Positions 9,285-18,691 of a DNA stretch of 64,000 nt are shown here, in pieces. The notes beneath the pieces are model-generated. The model searched no databases, was not told the DNA's origin, and worked only from the letters and a program-made list of their open reading frames with translations. Every line of letters starts with the position of its first letter. The stretch's first letter is position 1. The translations under genes and the position numbers were made by a program. The DNA comes from Flavobacteriales bacterium UBA6770 (lineage in GTDB: Bacteria > Bacteroidota > Bacteroidia > Flavobacteriales_G > Salibacteraceae), in assembly GCA_905181875.1 (NCBI GenBank), contig CAJIZH010000001.1:278594-342593 (forward strand). Direction: 5' to 3'.

Positions 9285-10496
9285 CTAGTAAAAAAAACTA
9301 TTGAAGAAGTGGAGTATCGCTCTAAGGAATTCTGCTATTGAACTTGATATAGGATCGTTATAACTTCGTCCTACTACATAAAATAGAAAGAGAACGTAAA
9401 GACCTAATAGGATGAAAGACTTAATTTTTCCAACAGTTTCTCCAAGATAGAAAATAAAGAACACTACAATTGTGAGTAGGAATAATAGTACCCGAAGTTC
9501 ACCACTAAGCTCATTAATTTCAGGCGTCATTTGAATTGGCCCGTGCAACAATGTGAATAGGAACAATGGGAACCCCAGAGCAAAACATATATCGAACATG
9601 TTACTGCCCAGTGCGTTAGAAACGGCATCATCATAGTTGCCCTTTTGGGCATCCTTCATACTAATAATTGTATCAGGAATTGAAGAGGCCATTGATGCAA
9701 TTATTAAAGCTACAAATAGAATTGGTATATCTAAACCTTCAAAAGTCCCTATGAGTGGAACAGTGTAAGATTTTGCACCAATCCATTCACATGCTAACAC
9801 TAATAAATAGCAACTTACAGCTATGGTTAGAGTGCTTGTGATAAGCAAAGGCCAAGCATTTGCATTTGTCATTTTCTGACCACCAATGAAAATGCCTTCG
9901 AAATCTAATGTCATACCTTGTTGAAGTCTAGAGCTATCTTTTTCTTCACTTTCAACTATTCCTAAAGATTCCGATTGTTTTTGTTCGTGATAAGTCTCGT
10001 TGTCAACCTTGTCACCTTTAGTCATTGTAGTGAGCATGTAAGTAATGTATATTACATATATCCCCATTAAGATTGCTCCATGCCACCAATGCAAACTGTT
10101 GCCTGAAATAAGAACGATTAATATGGCTTCTGTGAGAATAAGAGCAATACCATCTCTTCGAATAACTTTTTTAGAAACGGTCACCACTTTAGTCATCCCA
10201 GCATAAATAACAGCTAGAATAGCAATGGCAGGAATTATCATGGCATTAAATATGGCTGATCCAGCGGTAGTTCCAATTCCTCCGCTAAAACCGTCAACGT
10301 CGTTTAAAAAGAATAAAAAGAAAATGGTAGTGAACAATTCTGGCATTGAACTGGCAATTGCGTTAATTGTAGCACCCTTTACACCATCGCTTAAATTACG
10401 TCCTAAATAGTCAGACGCAACAGTAAAACCATCGACACTTCTCCAAATAACGATGGAACAAAATGCAACAAGAATAATTGGAATTAATAGCCCCAT
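9285..10496 (-). CDS. Sodium/calcium exchanger-type membrane protein (CaCA family)
   Basis: A 403-residue inner-membrane protein with two inverted alpha-repeats, the hallmark of the CaCA superfamily. The first carries GATINAIASSMPEL (about residues 40-53) and the second IIASMASSIPDTI with GNYDDAVSNALGSNMFD. A hydrophilic loop of about 50 residues separates the halves. It is expected to exchange Ca2+ or another divalent cation for Na+ or H+. It lies 11 bp downstream of the K+-channel gene on the same strand, suggesting co-expression of two cation transport proteins. Confidence 0.85.
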   Translation of the reverse strand: MGLLIPIILVAFCSIVIWRSVDGFTVASDYLGRNLSDGVKGATINAIASSMPELFTTIFFLFFLNDVDGFSGGIGTTAGSAIFNAMIIPAIAILAVIYAGMTKVVTVSKKVIRRDGIALILTEAILIVLISGNSLHWWHGAILMGIYVIYITYMLTTMTKGDKVDNETYHEQKQSESLGIVESEEKDSSRLQQGMTLDFEGIFIGGQKMTNANAWPLLITSTLTIAVSCYLLVLACEWIGAKSYTVPLIGTFEGLDIPILFVALIIASMASSIPDTIISMKDAQKGNYDDAVSNALGSNMFDICFALGFPLFLFTLLHGPIQMTPEINELSGELRVLLFLLTIVVFFIFYLGETVGKIKSFILLGLYVLFLFYVVGRSYNDPISSSIAEFLRAILHFFNSFFY

Positions 10497-10507
10497 AAAA
10501 TTAGTGG

Positions 10508-11584
10508 TTAAAATCCGCCCTCCTCAGTTTTAAACATTTCTTCAATTTTTACAGAGGCAGCACCATTCATAATCATAATTAAATAATCACCAGATTCTAT
10601 GGTAATGTCATAACTCGGGTTTTTGATTAAATTTCGTTCACCTTCCTTAACCTTAGATAAACCAATTAAAATTACATTAGAGTCCTTTTTCAGTTGCAAG
10701 AATACATCGTTATATGCCATGCCTGCAAGTGGGTTTTCAGAATTAACACGGTATTCTTTGATATCATAATCATCATCACTTTCTGCAAAGGAGAGAATGT
10801 CCTCGCTGTAACGAGCTACATCTGGTTCAAAAATGTAGCTAGCCAATAATTTAGATGAAATTTCATTTTTTGATATAGTATAGGTGACTCCCGCACTTAG
10901 GAAGGTGTTTTTTAAGTTGGAATTGTCTAGTGTAACGATAAATTTCAGATCGTTATAATGTTTCTTGATATTTAAAATTTGAACTAATTTCTCTGTATCA
11001 TCCTCAAAATTCACGTAAACGACCGCTGAATTAGAAATATTGACTTTTTCCAACATTTCTATTTTGTTATAATCAGCAAGTAAAGTGAAAACTTGTTTGT
11101 CTGAATAACTTTCTCGTATTAAATCGATGTCATCCCTTTTGTTGGTGACTATAGCTGCTTTCTTTCCTACGCCTATGAGTTGCTCCAGCACCTCATAACC
11201 AATATTGTTCCAGCCAATGATTACAGCATGGTTAGTAAAATTTGTACCTTGAAAACCCAATTTTCGCTCTTCTAATCGTTCTGACATATAGTTGGAAATC
11301 TGTCCAATGAGAAACCCAAAAATACTAAAACTACCCAGTATAAAAATGGCTCCAATTAATTTCCCTCCAATAGTATGTGGATACATGTCTCCATATCCAA
11401 CGGTAGTAAGCGTTACTATTGAATACCAGAGTCCATCATAAAAATCTCGGATAGCACTTTCTTGACTTGCATTTTCAAAAAACACAAGTGTAAATAAGAG
11501 AACAACATATGACACAACTACGGTTGTCAAGATGAGAATTTTACGTTGCTTGCTGGAGAGTGATTTTAGTTTAGATGTTGCCAC
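10508..11584 (-). CDS. Two-helix potassium channel with TrkA-N/RCK domain
   Basis: A 358-residue protein. It has two membrane helices (about 17-36 and 76-95) flanking a pore loop with the K+ selectivity filter TVGYGD (residues 61-66). A cytosolic Rossmann-type RCK domain follows, beginning at NHAVIIGWNNIGYEV, with a TrkA-C-like end. This is the architecture of MthK/Kch-like ligand-gated channels. The exchanger gene follows at 11 bp spacing. The ligand (Ca2+ or nucleotide) cannot be told. Confidence 0.9.
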   Translation of the reverse strand: MATSKLKSLSSKQRKILILTTVVVSYVVLLFTLVFFENASQESAIRDFYDGLWYSIVTLTTVGYGDMYPHTIGGKLIGAIFILGSFSIFGFLIGQISNYMSERLEERKLGFQGTNFTNHAVIIGWNNIGYEVLEQLIGVGKKAAIVTNKRDDIDLIRESYSDKQVFTLLADYNKIEMLEKVNISNSAVVYVNFEDDTEKLVQILNIKKHYNDLKFIVTLDNSNLKNTFLSAGVTYTISKNEISSKLLASYIFEPDVARYSEDILSFAESDDDYDIKEYRVNSENPLAGMAYNDVFLQLKKDSNVILIGLSKVKEGERNLIKNPSYDITIESGDYLIMIMNGAASVKIEEMFKTEEGGF

Positions 11585-11643
11585 TAGTAGACATTAAATT
11601 TTGAATGCATTCAAAAATATTAAAATTCCAATACAAGAAGTAA

Positions 11644-11671
11644 TTGTAGTAGGAACGAATTTTTATATTTG
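11644..11671 (+). promoter_or_regulatory. Bacteroidota-type promoter (TTG-N17-TATATTTG)
   Basis: A TTG -33 element at 11644-11646 is separated by 17 bp from TATATTTG at 11664-11671, matching the TAnnTTTG -7 consensus. It lies about 120 bp before tRNA-Arg on the same strand and is the most likely promoter for that gene. Confidence 0.5.
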
Positions 11672-11792
11672 CAGCCTGAAACTGAGTTTGTAGTTTTTTA
11701 AATTACTGTCTTACGTTTATGTTAGTAATGATTGTAAAATAAAGCGAAGCGATAAGAACTCTTTATTTCATAAACATTTAAAGTTAAAAAAA

Positions 11793-11866
11793 GGTCGCGT
11801 AGCTCAGCTGGATAGAGCATCTGCCTTCTAAGCAGACGGTCCCAGGTTCGAATCCTGGCGCGATCA
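11793..11866 (+). tRNA. tRNA-Arg (anticodon UCU)
   Basis: A full cloverleaf can be drawn: acceptor stem GGTCGCG/CGCGATC with one G-U pair, D arm GCTC/GAGC, anticodon stem TCTGC/GCAGA with loop CTTCTAA (anticodon TCT, reading AGA/AGG), and T arm CCAGG/CCTGG with loop TTCGAAT. The discriminator base is A. CCA is not encoded. A strong hairpin terminator follows at once. Confidence 0.97.
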
Positions 11867-11869
11867 CTG

Positions 11870-11902
11870 TAAAGCCTCTCACGAAAGTGAGAGGCTTTTT
11901 TA
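11870..11902 (+). terminator. Rho-independent terminator after tRNA-Arg
   Basis: An 11-bp stem AAGCCTCTCAC / GTGAGAGGCTT closed by a GAAA tetraloop is followed by a run of T. It begins 4 bp after the tRNA. Confidence 0.92.
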
Positions 11903-12247
11903 TTTGAATAAACCCTGATTTGGATTAAATGTTATTGATCTAAAAAAAGCTTTTTTCAATCGTTGAGAAAGGTTTTTATGGGTCACTAAAATTAATGTGG
12001 TTTTGGTTTTATGAAGCTTTTTATTCGCTTAGGATAAGATTTCTGTCGGTTACGAGATTAAAGAGTTGAGCTTTTTGATGCTTTAAAAGCTTTGAAAAAG
12101 CAAAAACCAATACTTCTCAGCATTCAAAATGAGAAAATGATACTCTATTTGAGTTGGTTTATCTACCATTTATTCTATTAACGTTTGAAGTTTATTTGTT
12201 TTTTGAATGCATTTCATTTAGGCTATTTAATTTCAATTAAATAGTTC
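11903..12247. other. Intergenic region without a recognised gene
   Basis: About 345 bp of AT-rich DNA between the tRNA terminator and the promoter of the surface-protein locus. I see short hairpin-forming tracts (for example around the AAAAAAAGCTTTTTT stretch near 11943) but no coding frame with family resemblance. Confidence 0.5.
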
Positions 12248-12275
12248 TTGATATTTATTAAACGTATTAACTTTG
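12248..12275 (+). promoter_or_regulatory. Bacteroidota-type promoter (TTG-N17-TAACTTTG)
   Basis: TTG at 12248-12250 and TAACTTTG at 12268-12275 with a 17-bp spacer fit the lineage consensus. The ATG of the secreted-protein gene at 12292 is 16 bp further on, giving a very short leader. Confidence 0.6.
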
Positions 12276-12291
12276 CAGCGTTGCAATTTCA

Positions 12292-12786
12292 ATGGACAAT
12301 ATGATGAATAAACTTTCACTATTTTTTCTTACAATTTATTTTGGTTGTAGCATCGGTGTATTTGCTCAAAGCGACTTCGTTGTAACGGGCTCAAATCAAA
12401 CTAGTGCAACAGGTTCGGTTTCGCTGACTGTTGGTCAGGTTTCTTACAGCAATGAAGATTCAACGTCTGGCTCCATAAGTGGTGGTGTTCAACAGGTTTA
12501 CAATATTGAAATAATTAATGGTGTTGAACAGAATAACATTAACCTCAATTTAACGGCGTATCCAAATCCTACAACAGAAAATGTATGGCTTAGAATTGAT
12601 TCTGAGTTCGACATACCTATGTCTTGTGTTCTTATAGAAAATTCAGGAAAGATAGTTTTGGAATCTGAGATTTCCAATATAGAAACAGAAATTATTATGA
12701 GAGATTTGGCAAGCGGTTCATATTATCTCATAGTAAAAGAGGGGCAAATCAATATCAAAATATTTAAAATTCAAAAATCAAATTAA
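12292..12786 (+). CDS. Secreted protein with type IX secretion sorting domain
   Basis: A 164-residue protein. An N-terminal signal peptide (about residues 1-26, ending in FAQ) is followed by a short Ser/Thr/Gly-rich region. A T9SS type A C-terminal sorting domain then starts at AYPNPTTENVWLRI (about residue 90) and ends in the short beta-strand tail. It is therefore predicted to be exported by Sec and then carried across the outer membrane by T9SS. The next gene begins 2 bp later, so the two are co-transcribed. An alternative start is the ATG at 12301. Confidence 0.85.
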   Translation: MDNMMNKLSLFFLTIYFGCSIGVFAQSDFVVTGSNQTSATGSVSLTVGQVSYSNEDSTSGSISGGVQQVYNIEIINGVEQNNINLNLTAYPNPTTENVWLRIDSEFDIPMSCVLIENSGKIVLESEISNIETEIIMRDLASGSYYLIVKEGQINIKIFKIQKSN

Positions 12787-12788
12787 GC

Positions 12789-15121
12789 ATGAAAAAAATT
12801 CATCTATTCTTAGGAATGTTCTTGATGGTTGCGACATCGTTTGCGCAAGCGCCAAATAAAATGAGTTATCAAGCTGTTGTTAGAGATGCAAATAATGCAC
12901 TTTTAATAAGTAAATCAATTGGTGTTCAAATTAGTATCCTGCAAGGGGGGGCTCAGGGTACTTCAGTTTATACAGAGACTTTTGCACCAACAACGAATGC
13001 TAATGGATTGGTAACATTAGAAATGGGCACTGGAATAGTTGTGTCAGGAGATATCACAACAATTGATTGGAATAATGGACCTTATTTCATGAAAACCGAA
13101 ACTGACCCAACAGGGGGCATAGCGTATTCTATTTCTGGTACATCTCAATTAATGAGTGTTCCTTATTCTATGCAAGCGCAAAGAGCTGTATTGGCTGATA
13201 GCATAGTGGGTGGGGCAACTGAAAATGATCCGATTTTTATGGCATCACCTGCAGGAAGTATCACAGTGGGTGATAAAACCAATTGGGACAATAAATTAGA
13301 TTCAGAAGTGGATGGATCAGTAACCAATGAAATTCAAAAATTAAGTATTTCAAACGATACTATTTACCTTTCAGATGGTGGATTCGTAACACTTACAAAT
13401 CTCAGCACCTGGATAAAAAAATCGAGTGATATCTATTTTGAAACTGGAAATGTTGCTGTTGGACATGATACTCCAGAGCAGCCACTTCATATATACGATA
13501 GTATTACACATGGTAGTTCAGGTAGCTATGAAAATGGATTGCTGGTCCAATCTAGAGTAACCAACTCTACTGCGAATAGCCATTATTCTGGTATCTTTTC
13601 TGAAGTAAAAGGAACAGATGCATACAATACATCTGTAGATGGTACCTCTGATGGAGTATCGACAGGAATTAACTATGGTTTGGGAGGATATGCAAGAAAT
13701 GCGGCCACCAATGTTGGTGTTGAAGCATTTGCCGATGGAACAAATCAAAAGAACTTTGGCTTAGATGGATATGCTTGGAACGGTTTTGAAAATTATGGTG
13801 TAAAAGGATTCGCAAAAGCGAATACGGATACAGCAAACAAACATGTTGGTGTGCACGCAAGTGTGGAGGCTAAAAATGGACTAGGAACTGCACTATGGGC
13901 AAAATCTACTGGGACAAGACCGGGGAATGCAATTTATGCTGAGGCTATTAATGACAGTTCAAATGTTGGGATTGATGGTTTTGCACGATCAAGTAGTACA
14001 AATAATTTCGATCAATATGGTGTGAAAGGAACAGCTGAAGGTGCTGCGGCTGCTGGAACTGGAACTCACTATGGTTTATACGGAACAGCTTCCGGTGCGG
14101 GGTTTAATAATATTGGAACCTATGGGTTTGCAACAAGTTCTAGTAGCGCTGCCAATTCTGCAAATAGAGGCGTATTTGGAGAAGCAAGCTCGACCTCAGC
14201 TACTTATCAATCAAGGTATCCTAGGTATTGCCATTTCCGAACAGATTACTTCTACGGAACTGGTTATAATGCTGGGGTATGTAGGCGAAGCAGCTGGTCA
14301 TTACAATGCCCTTAACTACGGGCTTCGTCAGTCTGTGGTTACGGTAAGAGGAAACGCTGAATTACGGCAGGTGCTGATTTTGTTTATGCAACATGTATAC
14401 TGGTGGATTAAAAAAGAACATAGCTACTGCTGGCTTTGCGTCTGGTGCAGATACCAATATTGCAATTAGAGGATATGCTAAGGAGGATCCGGGAGCTGTG
14501 AATTATGGTGTTTATTCTGAAGCTGCTGGCTTAACAGGTTCTTTGGCAGGTCGTTTTTTAGGTAATGTAAGAGTAGAAGGAAATCTTGATGTTACGGGTT
14601 CAATTAGTAAAGGTTCAGGTACCTTTAAAATTGATCATCCAGATGATCCAGAAAATAAATTCCTAGTACACAGTTTTGTTGAGAGTCCTGATATGATGAA
14701 TATTTATAATGGAAATGCTACAACAGATGCTAATGGACTGGTTACCGTTGAATTACCAGATTATGCAAAGAATACTAATAAAGATTATAGATATCAATTA
14801 ACTCCAATTGGACAGTTTGCTCAATGTATTATTAAGGAAAAAGTAAGCGGAAATAAGTTTGTGATTCAGACTGACAAGCCCAATGTTGAGGTGAGTTGGA
14901 TGATTACTGGTATTAGAAATGATCCTTATGCTAATCAAAATAGAATAGTGCCAGTGGTAGACAAAGACCAAAACGAAAAAGGAAAGTATTTACACCCTGA
15001 AGCTTATGGAAAAGACGATTCTTTTAATATGTATAAGCCACTTGAGCTTGGAGATGCAAAAGAAGAATTGGAAATGCTGAAGAAATCCTCTGCAGGTAGA
15101 AATGTCGCAGGAGGAAAGTAA
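12789..15121 (+). pseudogene. Fibre-like surface protein gene broken by clustered frameshifts
   Basis: The N-terminal part (12789 to about 14213) has a signal peptide ending in SFAQA and the Bacteroidota opening KMSYQAVVRDANN. Gly/Ala-rich repeated units of the kind YGVKGFA / GVYGEA follow, as in tail-fibre-like surface proteins. From about 14213 the homologous frame jumps between all three phases at least four times, until about 14395. From 14393 a clean frame resumes and runs to 15121 with a conserved C-terminal module (KGSGTFKIDHPDDP, SFVESPDMMNIY). Full length would be about 775 residues. The lesions sit only inside the repeat region, so either decay or assembly error there is possible. 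Confidence 0.8.
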
Positions 15122-15141
15122 ACGCGAGATATATTAAGTTT

Positions 15142-15176
15142 AAAAGCCCCAATTATTATTAATTGGGGCTTTTTTT
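15142..15176 (+). terminator. Rho-independent terminator
   Basis: AAAAGCCCCAATT / AATTGGGGCTTTT forms a 13-bp stem with a 6-base loop and is followed by a T run. It closes the surface-protein locus. The A-run on the other side would let it work for the convergent gene too. Confidence 0.9.
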
Positions 15177-15221
15177 TATAGTAATTGTCATCTAAACTAG
15201 AAATTAATAAGTAGAGTTCAT

Positions 15222-15785
15222 TTACTTACTCTTCTTGCTTTTTGATTTAGACTTTGCTTTAGCAGAAGATACTTTTTCATTCAATTCCGTATTGCCGTAT
15301 CTAAAACCAATCGACTTATTCTTCTTGGCTACAGCTTCTTCAATTTCTTCCGTCTTTTTTGTCAAATTCTCAAGAGGCTCACAATGGTCGTCAATCGTTA
15401 CTATATTAATCCCCATTGTTTTGGCTAGCTCATCGTGCAGTACTTTTTCGCTTTGTTCGAATACTCCTGTAGAAACTGAGATGTCTCGTACTTCAGAAAG
15501 GATTTTCTTCACCACAATTTCATCAATGGTATCTGTAGTCGCAATCTGTTTCGCAATTATTAGCAAATGTTCTTTTTGTTTATCTTCTTCAATAGTATTG
15601 AACCATTGCAAGGATTCGCGCATTATCATTTCGTATTGATCCACATTGCGATAACTCAAATCCAACCATTCGGCAATTTTCCGTTTGATAGACATCTCTT
15701 GTGCTAGCGGAATTTCATTATTCGATAGCTTAGCAAAGCCTATGTATAAGAAGGTGAGAAGGTGAAAGAATGAAGGGTTTTCCAT
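15222..15785 (-). CDS. Hypothetical helical protein, possibly TerB-like
   Basis: A 187-residue cytosolic protein. The first 120 residues look all-helical with acidic patches, weakly recalling TerB-like tellurite-resistance helical domains. The C-terminus is a Lys/Ser-rich tail (AKSKSKSKKSK) suggestive of nucleic-acid or membrane-surface binding. No catalytic motif is visible. It lies 56 bp downstream of the DUF1456 gene on the same strand. The TerB resemblance is only an impression. Confidence 0.6.
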   Translation of the reverse strand: MENPSFFHLLTFLYIGFAKLSNNEIPLAQEMSIKRKIAEWLDLSYRNVDQYEMIMRESLQWFNTIEEDKQKEHLLIIAKQIATTDTIDEIVVKKILSEVRDISVSTGVFEQSEKVLHDELAKTMGINIVTIDDHCEPLENLTKKTEEIEEAVAKKNKSIGFRYGNTELNEKVSSAKAKSKSKSKKSK

Positions 15786-15841
15786 TTTTTGATATTTTTA
15801 AAAAATTCAGCTTTTTTTATAAGATTCAGCAATCTCTGAAT

Positions 15842-16216
15842 CTAATCCCTAGGCCTTTTTTTTCGCTCCAGCTTTTTGCCTTCTTCACCAGCAAATGGTT
15901 TTCGTTTTGGCTTAAACTCAGGCTTTTGAATAACAGGAGGAGTTTTAGGTTTTGGTGTTCTTGCCGCAGAATTTTCTTCCGGTTTTTTACGTTCCATAAT
16001 GCCACGCTTTTCGATGACAAGTCCATTCAAGAAATTCCGTAGAATTTGATCTTGTAACTCCATGTATTTCGCATGTTCTTCTGAACGAAAAAAGGCACCC
16101 AATTCGCCTTTGGTTATCTCGTAATCCACATGCCCTAAGATTCGTACAATATCGTCATCTCTTAGTTTCAGAGCAACTCGAATCTTCTTTAGTATATCGT
16201 TGTTTGTTAATCCCAT
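15842..16216 (-). CDS. DUF1456 (YehS-like) family protein
   Basis: A 124-residue protein whose first 75 residues match DUF1456: GLTNNDILKKIRVALKLRDDD, then the GHVDYEITKGELGAFFRSE and FLNGLVIEKRG segments. Escherichia coli YehS carries two such repeats. Here only one and a partial unit precede a Lys/Pro/Arg-rich tail of about 45 residues that is probably disordered. Function is unknown, although the basic tail suggests nucleic-acid contact. Confidence 0.85.
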   Translation of the reverse strand: MGLTNNDILKKIRVALKLRDDDIVRILGHVDYEITKGELGAFFRSEEHAKYMELQDQILRNFLNGLVIEKRGIMERKKPEENSAARTPKPKTPPVIQKPEFKPKRKPFAGEEGKKLERKKRPRD

Positions 16217-16294
16217 ATTTTATCTTTTAAAGAGATAATTCCGAAAATAGATTTTAAGGAGCAAGTCATGCGACATTTAAAACCCTTTTCGGTA

Positions 16295-17587
16295 TTAGTA
16301 ACCGTATTTCGATTTCCATTTTTCCCTCAGGTCTAATTGTATTCCTTGTTCTCGTTTGTTAGTTCCTGGAATGTAAAATGCTTTTCCAGAAATCTCTTCA
16401 GGCAAAAACTCATGCTCTACAAAGTTACCTTCATAATTGTGAGCGTATTCATAATCTTTCCCATAATCTAATTCCTGCAAAAGTTTCGTTGGTGCATTTC
16501 TTAAGTTCAGTGGAATAGAGAGGTTTCCAGTATCACGTACAAACTTTCTTGTTTCGCGAATAGCTTTATAGGTTGAGTTGCTTTTTGGTGAGGTCGCTAA
16601 ATATACGACGGTTTGACTCAGAATAATATCACATTCTGGATATCCAATTTTTGCAACGGCATCGAAACAAGTATTTGCCATAACGAGTGCAGTGGGATTT
16701 GCCATTCCAATATCTTCAGAAGCAAAAATGAGCATGCGTCTAGCAATGAACTTCGGATCTTCGCCGCCTTCAACCATTCTAGCTAAATAGTAAACCGCAG
16801 CATTTGGATCAGAACCTCGCATTGATTTGATAAAAGCCGAAATAACATCGTAATGCATTTCGCCTGCCTTATCATAAAGCGCTGTGTTTTGCTGAATGAT
16901 CTCAATGACCATTTCGTTGTCTATCGTAATTTTATTCTTGCCATCACCCAAGCTATTCACAACAATCTCAAGTGTATTGAGCATTTTTCTTGCGTCCCCA
17001 CCGCTCAATCGAAACAAAGCCTCTTCTTCCTTAACTTCAATTTTCATTGAGCTTAGTCGCTCGTCAGTCGTTAAAGCTGATTTCAATAAATCTTGTAAGT
17101 CTGCTTTTTCAAACGACTTCAAAACATATACCTGACAACGAGATAGTAGGGCGGAGATCACTTCGAATGAGGGATTCTCAGTAGTAGCTCCAATTAACGT
17201 AACCGTTCCTTTTTCAACAGCTCCAAGCAATGAGTCTTGTTGCGATTTTGAAAATCGGTGAATCTCATCAATAAATAAAATAGGGTTGTTGGTTCCGAAG
17301 AATTGAGATTTTTCAGCTTTCTGAATAGCCTCACGAACATCTTTAACGCCCGAATTGATAGCCGATAGAATGTAAAATGGTCGTTTTAAAGTTTGGCTTA
17401 TAATTGACGCTAAGGTTGTTTTTCCAACTCCCGGAGGGCCCCAAAGAATAATGGAGGGAATGAGTCCTGAATCAATCGAATTGCGCAAAACGGCGCCCTT
17501 ACCAACCAGGTGTTGCTGGCCAATGTACGTGTCCAATGATTTTGGGCGAAGCCTTTCAGCTAAAGGAGTTGTCGCAACTGTAGACAC
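16295..17587 (-). CDS. rarA: Replication-associated recombination ATPase RarA (MgsA)
   Basis: A 430-residue AAA+ clamp-loader-like ATPase acting at stalled replication forks. Walker A GPPGVGKT is at residues 50-57, Walker B LFIDEIHR with D107/E108, and sensor 1 GATTENPSFE follows. The C-terminal MgsA domain has SMRGSDPNAAVYYLARM. The start codon is GTG at 17587, sharing its G with the porin stop codon (TAGTG), a typical termination-reinitiation arrangement. Length is normal. Confidence 0.95.
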   Translation of the reverse strand: MSTVATTPLAERLRPKSLDTYIGQQHLVGKGAVLRNSIDSGLIPSIILWGPPGVGKTTLASIISQTLKRPFYILSAINSGVKDVREAIQKAEKSQFFGTNNPILFIDEIHRFSKSQQDSLLGAVEKGTVTLIGATTENPSFEVISALLSRCQVYVLKSFEKADLQDLLKSALTTDERLSSMKIEVKEEEALFRLSGGDARKMLNTLEIVVNSLGDGKNKITIDNEMVIEIIQQNTALYDKAGEMHYDVISAFIKSMRGSDPNAAVYYLARMVEGGEDPKFIARRMLIFASEDIGMANPTALVMANTCFDAVAKIGYPECDIILSQTVVYLATSPKSNSTYKAIRETRKFVRDTGNLSIPLNLRNAPTKLLQELDYGKDYEYAHNYEGNFVEHEFLPEEISGKAFYIPGTNKREQGIQLDLREKWKSKYGY

Positions 17588-18687
17588 TAGAACTTCGCTT
17601 GAATGCTAAACAAGATATTTGTGTTGCTTGCTATGTAAGAAACCCCGCCAAGATTAGCTTGATTAACACCTTGATCGTATCTAAAAATAGGAGAGGTATT
17701 GCTAAACGCGCGACCTTCCAATTTGAATTTGATGTTGTCGTTCGCGAAGTATTCCAATCCACCAGAGTAACTTAAGGTTTCAAATTTTCCTACGATTGGA
17801 GTAAAGTATATGCCATCAGGGTCATTATATGCTTCAAAACGACCTGCAACGGCCCATTTGTCAAATACATAATATCGTGCTAAAAAGCTTCCTACAAACA
17901 ATGCCGATTGAGTACTAGTTACTCGATTATCCGCCATGGCGTAATCAAACCCTGCAACTATATCCAACTTTTCGAAAGGACTATAAGTTGCGTACAAATT
18001 GTTGTACAATACAAAAACCGCGGTGCTATCAGGTGAATCATTGCTGTATAGGTTACTGTAATTAATCGTTAGCTTATCATTTGGAGTAAAGGTTATTTGC
18101 ACTCCAAGTGCTTTGTTAGTGTTTGCTTCTGATTCGGTAATATTCTGATTTCCATTAGCTATGGTTAAAGAGAAATACCATTTTTCAAAGGGTTTGTAAC
18201 CCAACTTAGCTCCAGCTAAATAATACGGAGTCCATTCGCTAGCCAATGAATGTGAAGTCAATAAATTATCGAATGACAATGCCGATTCAAATCCCATGTG
18301 AGAAGAGAACATGCCTACTGTAAGTTCCAAATCTTCGGTAAATCTATAATTGATATTTGCTTCGTACAGTGCATTTAAAAGGTCCCTTTCGTGGGCCATG
18401 TTAGCTGAAGGAAAATCGCCAAAATTGAATCCGATATTCGCAGACATTTTACCTTTTACATAAGAGAAATCGGCTATGGCCATATTGATGCTCATTTGGT
18501 CGTGTTTGTTGTACTGGTACAAAAGCAAAGGGCGTTCGTGATTGAATGGTTGATTCAAGTCGTAGCTGTAGTAAAAGTCTAATGCAAACTGTTTTGAGAA
18601 TCCTTCTTTTAAAGAATCCAATTGAGAAAAACCTGAAATTGAGCAGGTTAAAATTGCAATGGCTATGAGTGATTTCTTCATAATCAA
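17587..18687 (-). CDS. Outer-membrane beta-barrel porin-like protein
   Basis: A 366-residue protein with a signal peptide (about 1-21, ISGFSQ) followed by alternating amphipathic strands ending in the aromatic C-terminus FSIQAKF, as expected for an outer-membrane barrel. Phrases such as YYFSLTIANGNQNI and LGYKPFEKWYFSL fit the BBP2-like porin family of Bacteroidota. It lies 4 bp downstream of the nhaC-like gene and its stop overlaps the rarA start. An alternative start is the next ATG, two codons in. Confidence 0.8.
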   Translation of the reverse strand: MIMKKSLIAIAILTCSISGFSQLDSLKEGFSKQFALDFYYSYDLNQPFNHERPLLLYQYNKHDQMSINMAIADFSYVKGKMSANIGFNFGDFPSANMAHERDLLNALYEANINYRFTEDLELTVGMFSSHMGFESALSFDNLLTSHSLASEWTPYYLAGAKLGYKPFEKWYFSLTIANGNQNITESEANTNKALGVQITFTPNDKLTINYSNLYSNDSPDSTAVFVLYNNLYATYSPFEKLDIVAGFDYAMADNRVTSTQSALFVGSFLARYYVFDKWAVAGRFEAYNDPDGIYFTPIVGKFETLSYSGGLEYFANDNIKFKLEGRAFSNTSPIFRYDQGVNQANLGGVSYIASNTNILFSIQAKF

Positions 18688-18691
18688 TAAT

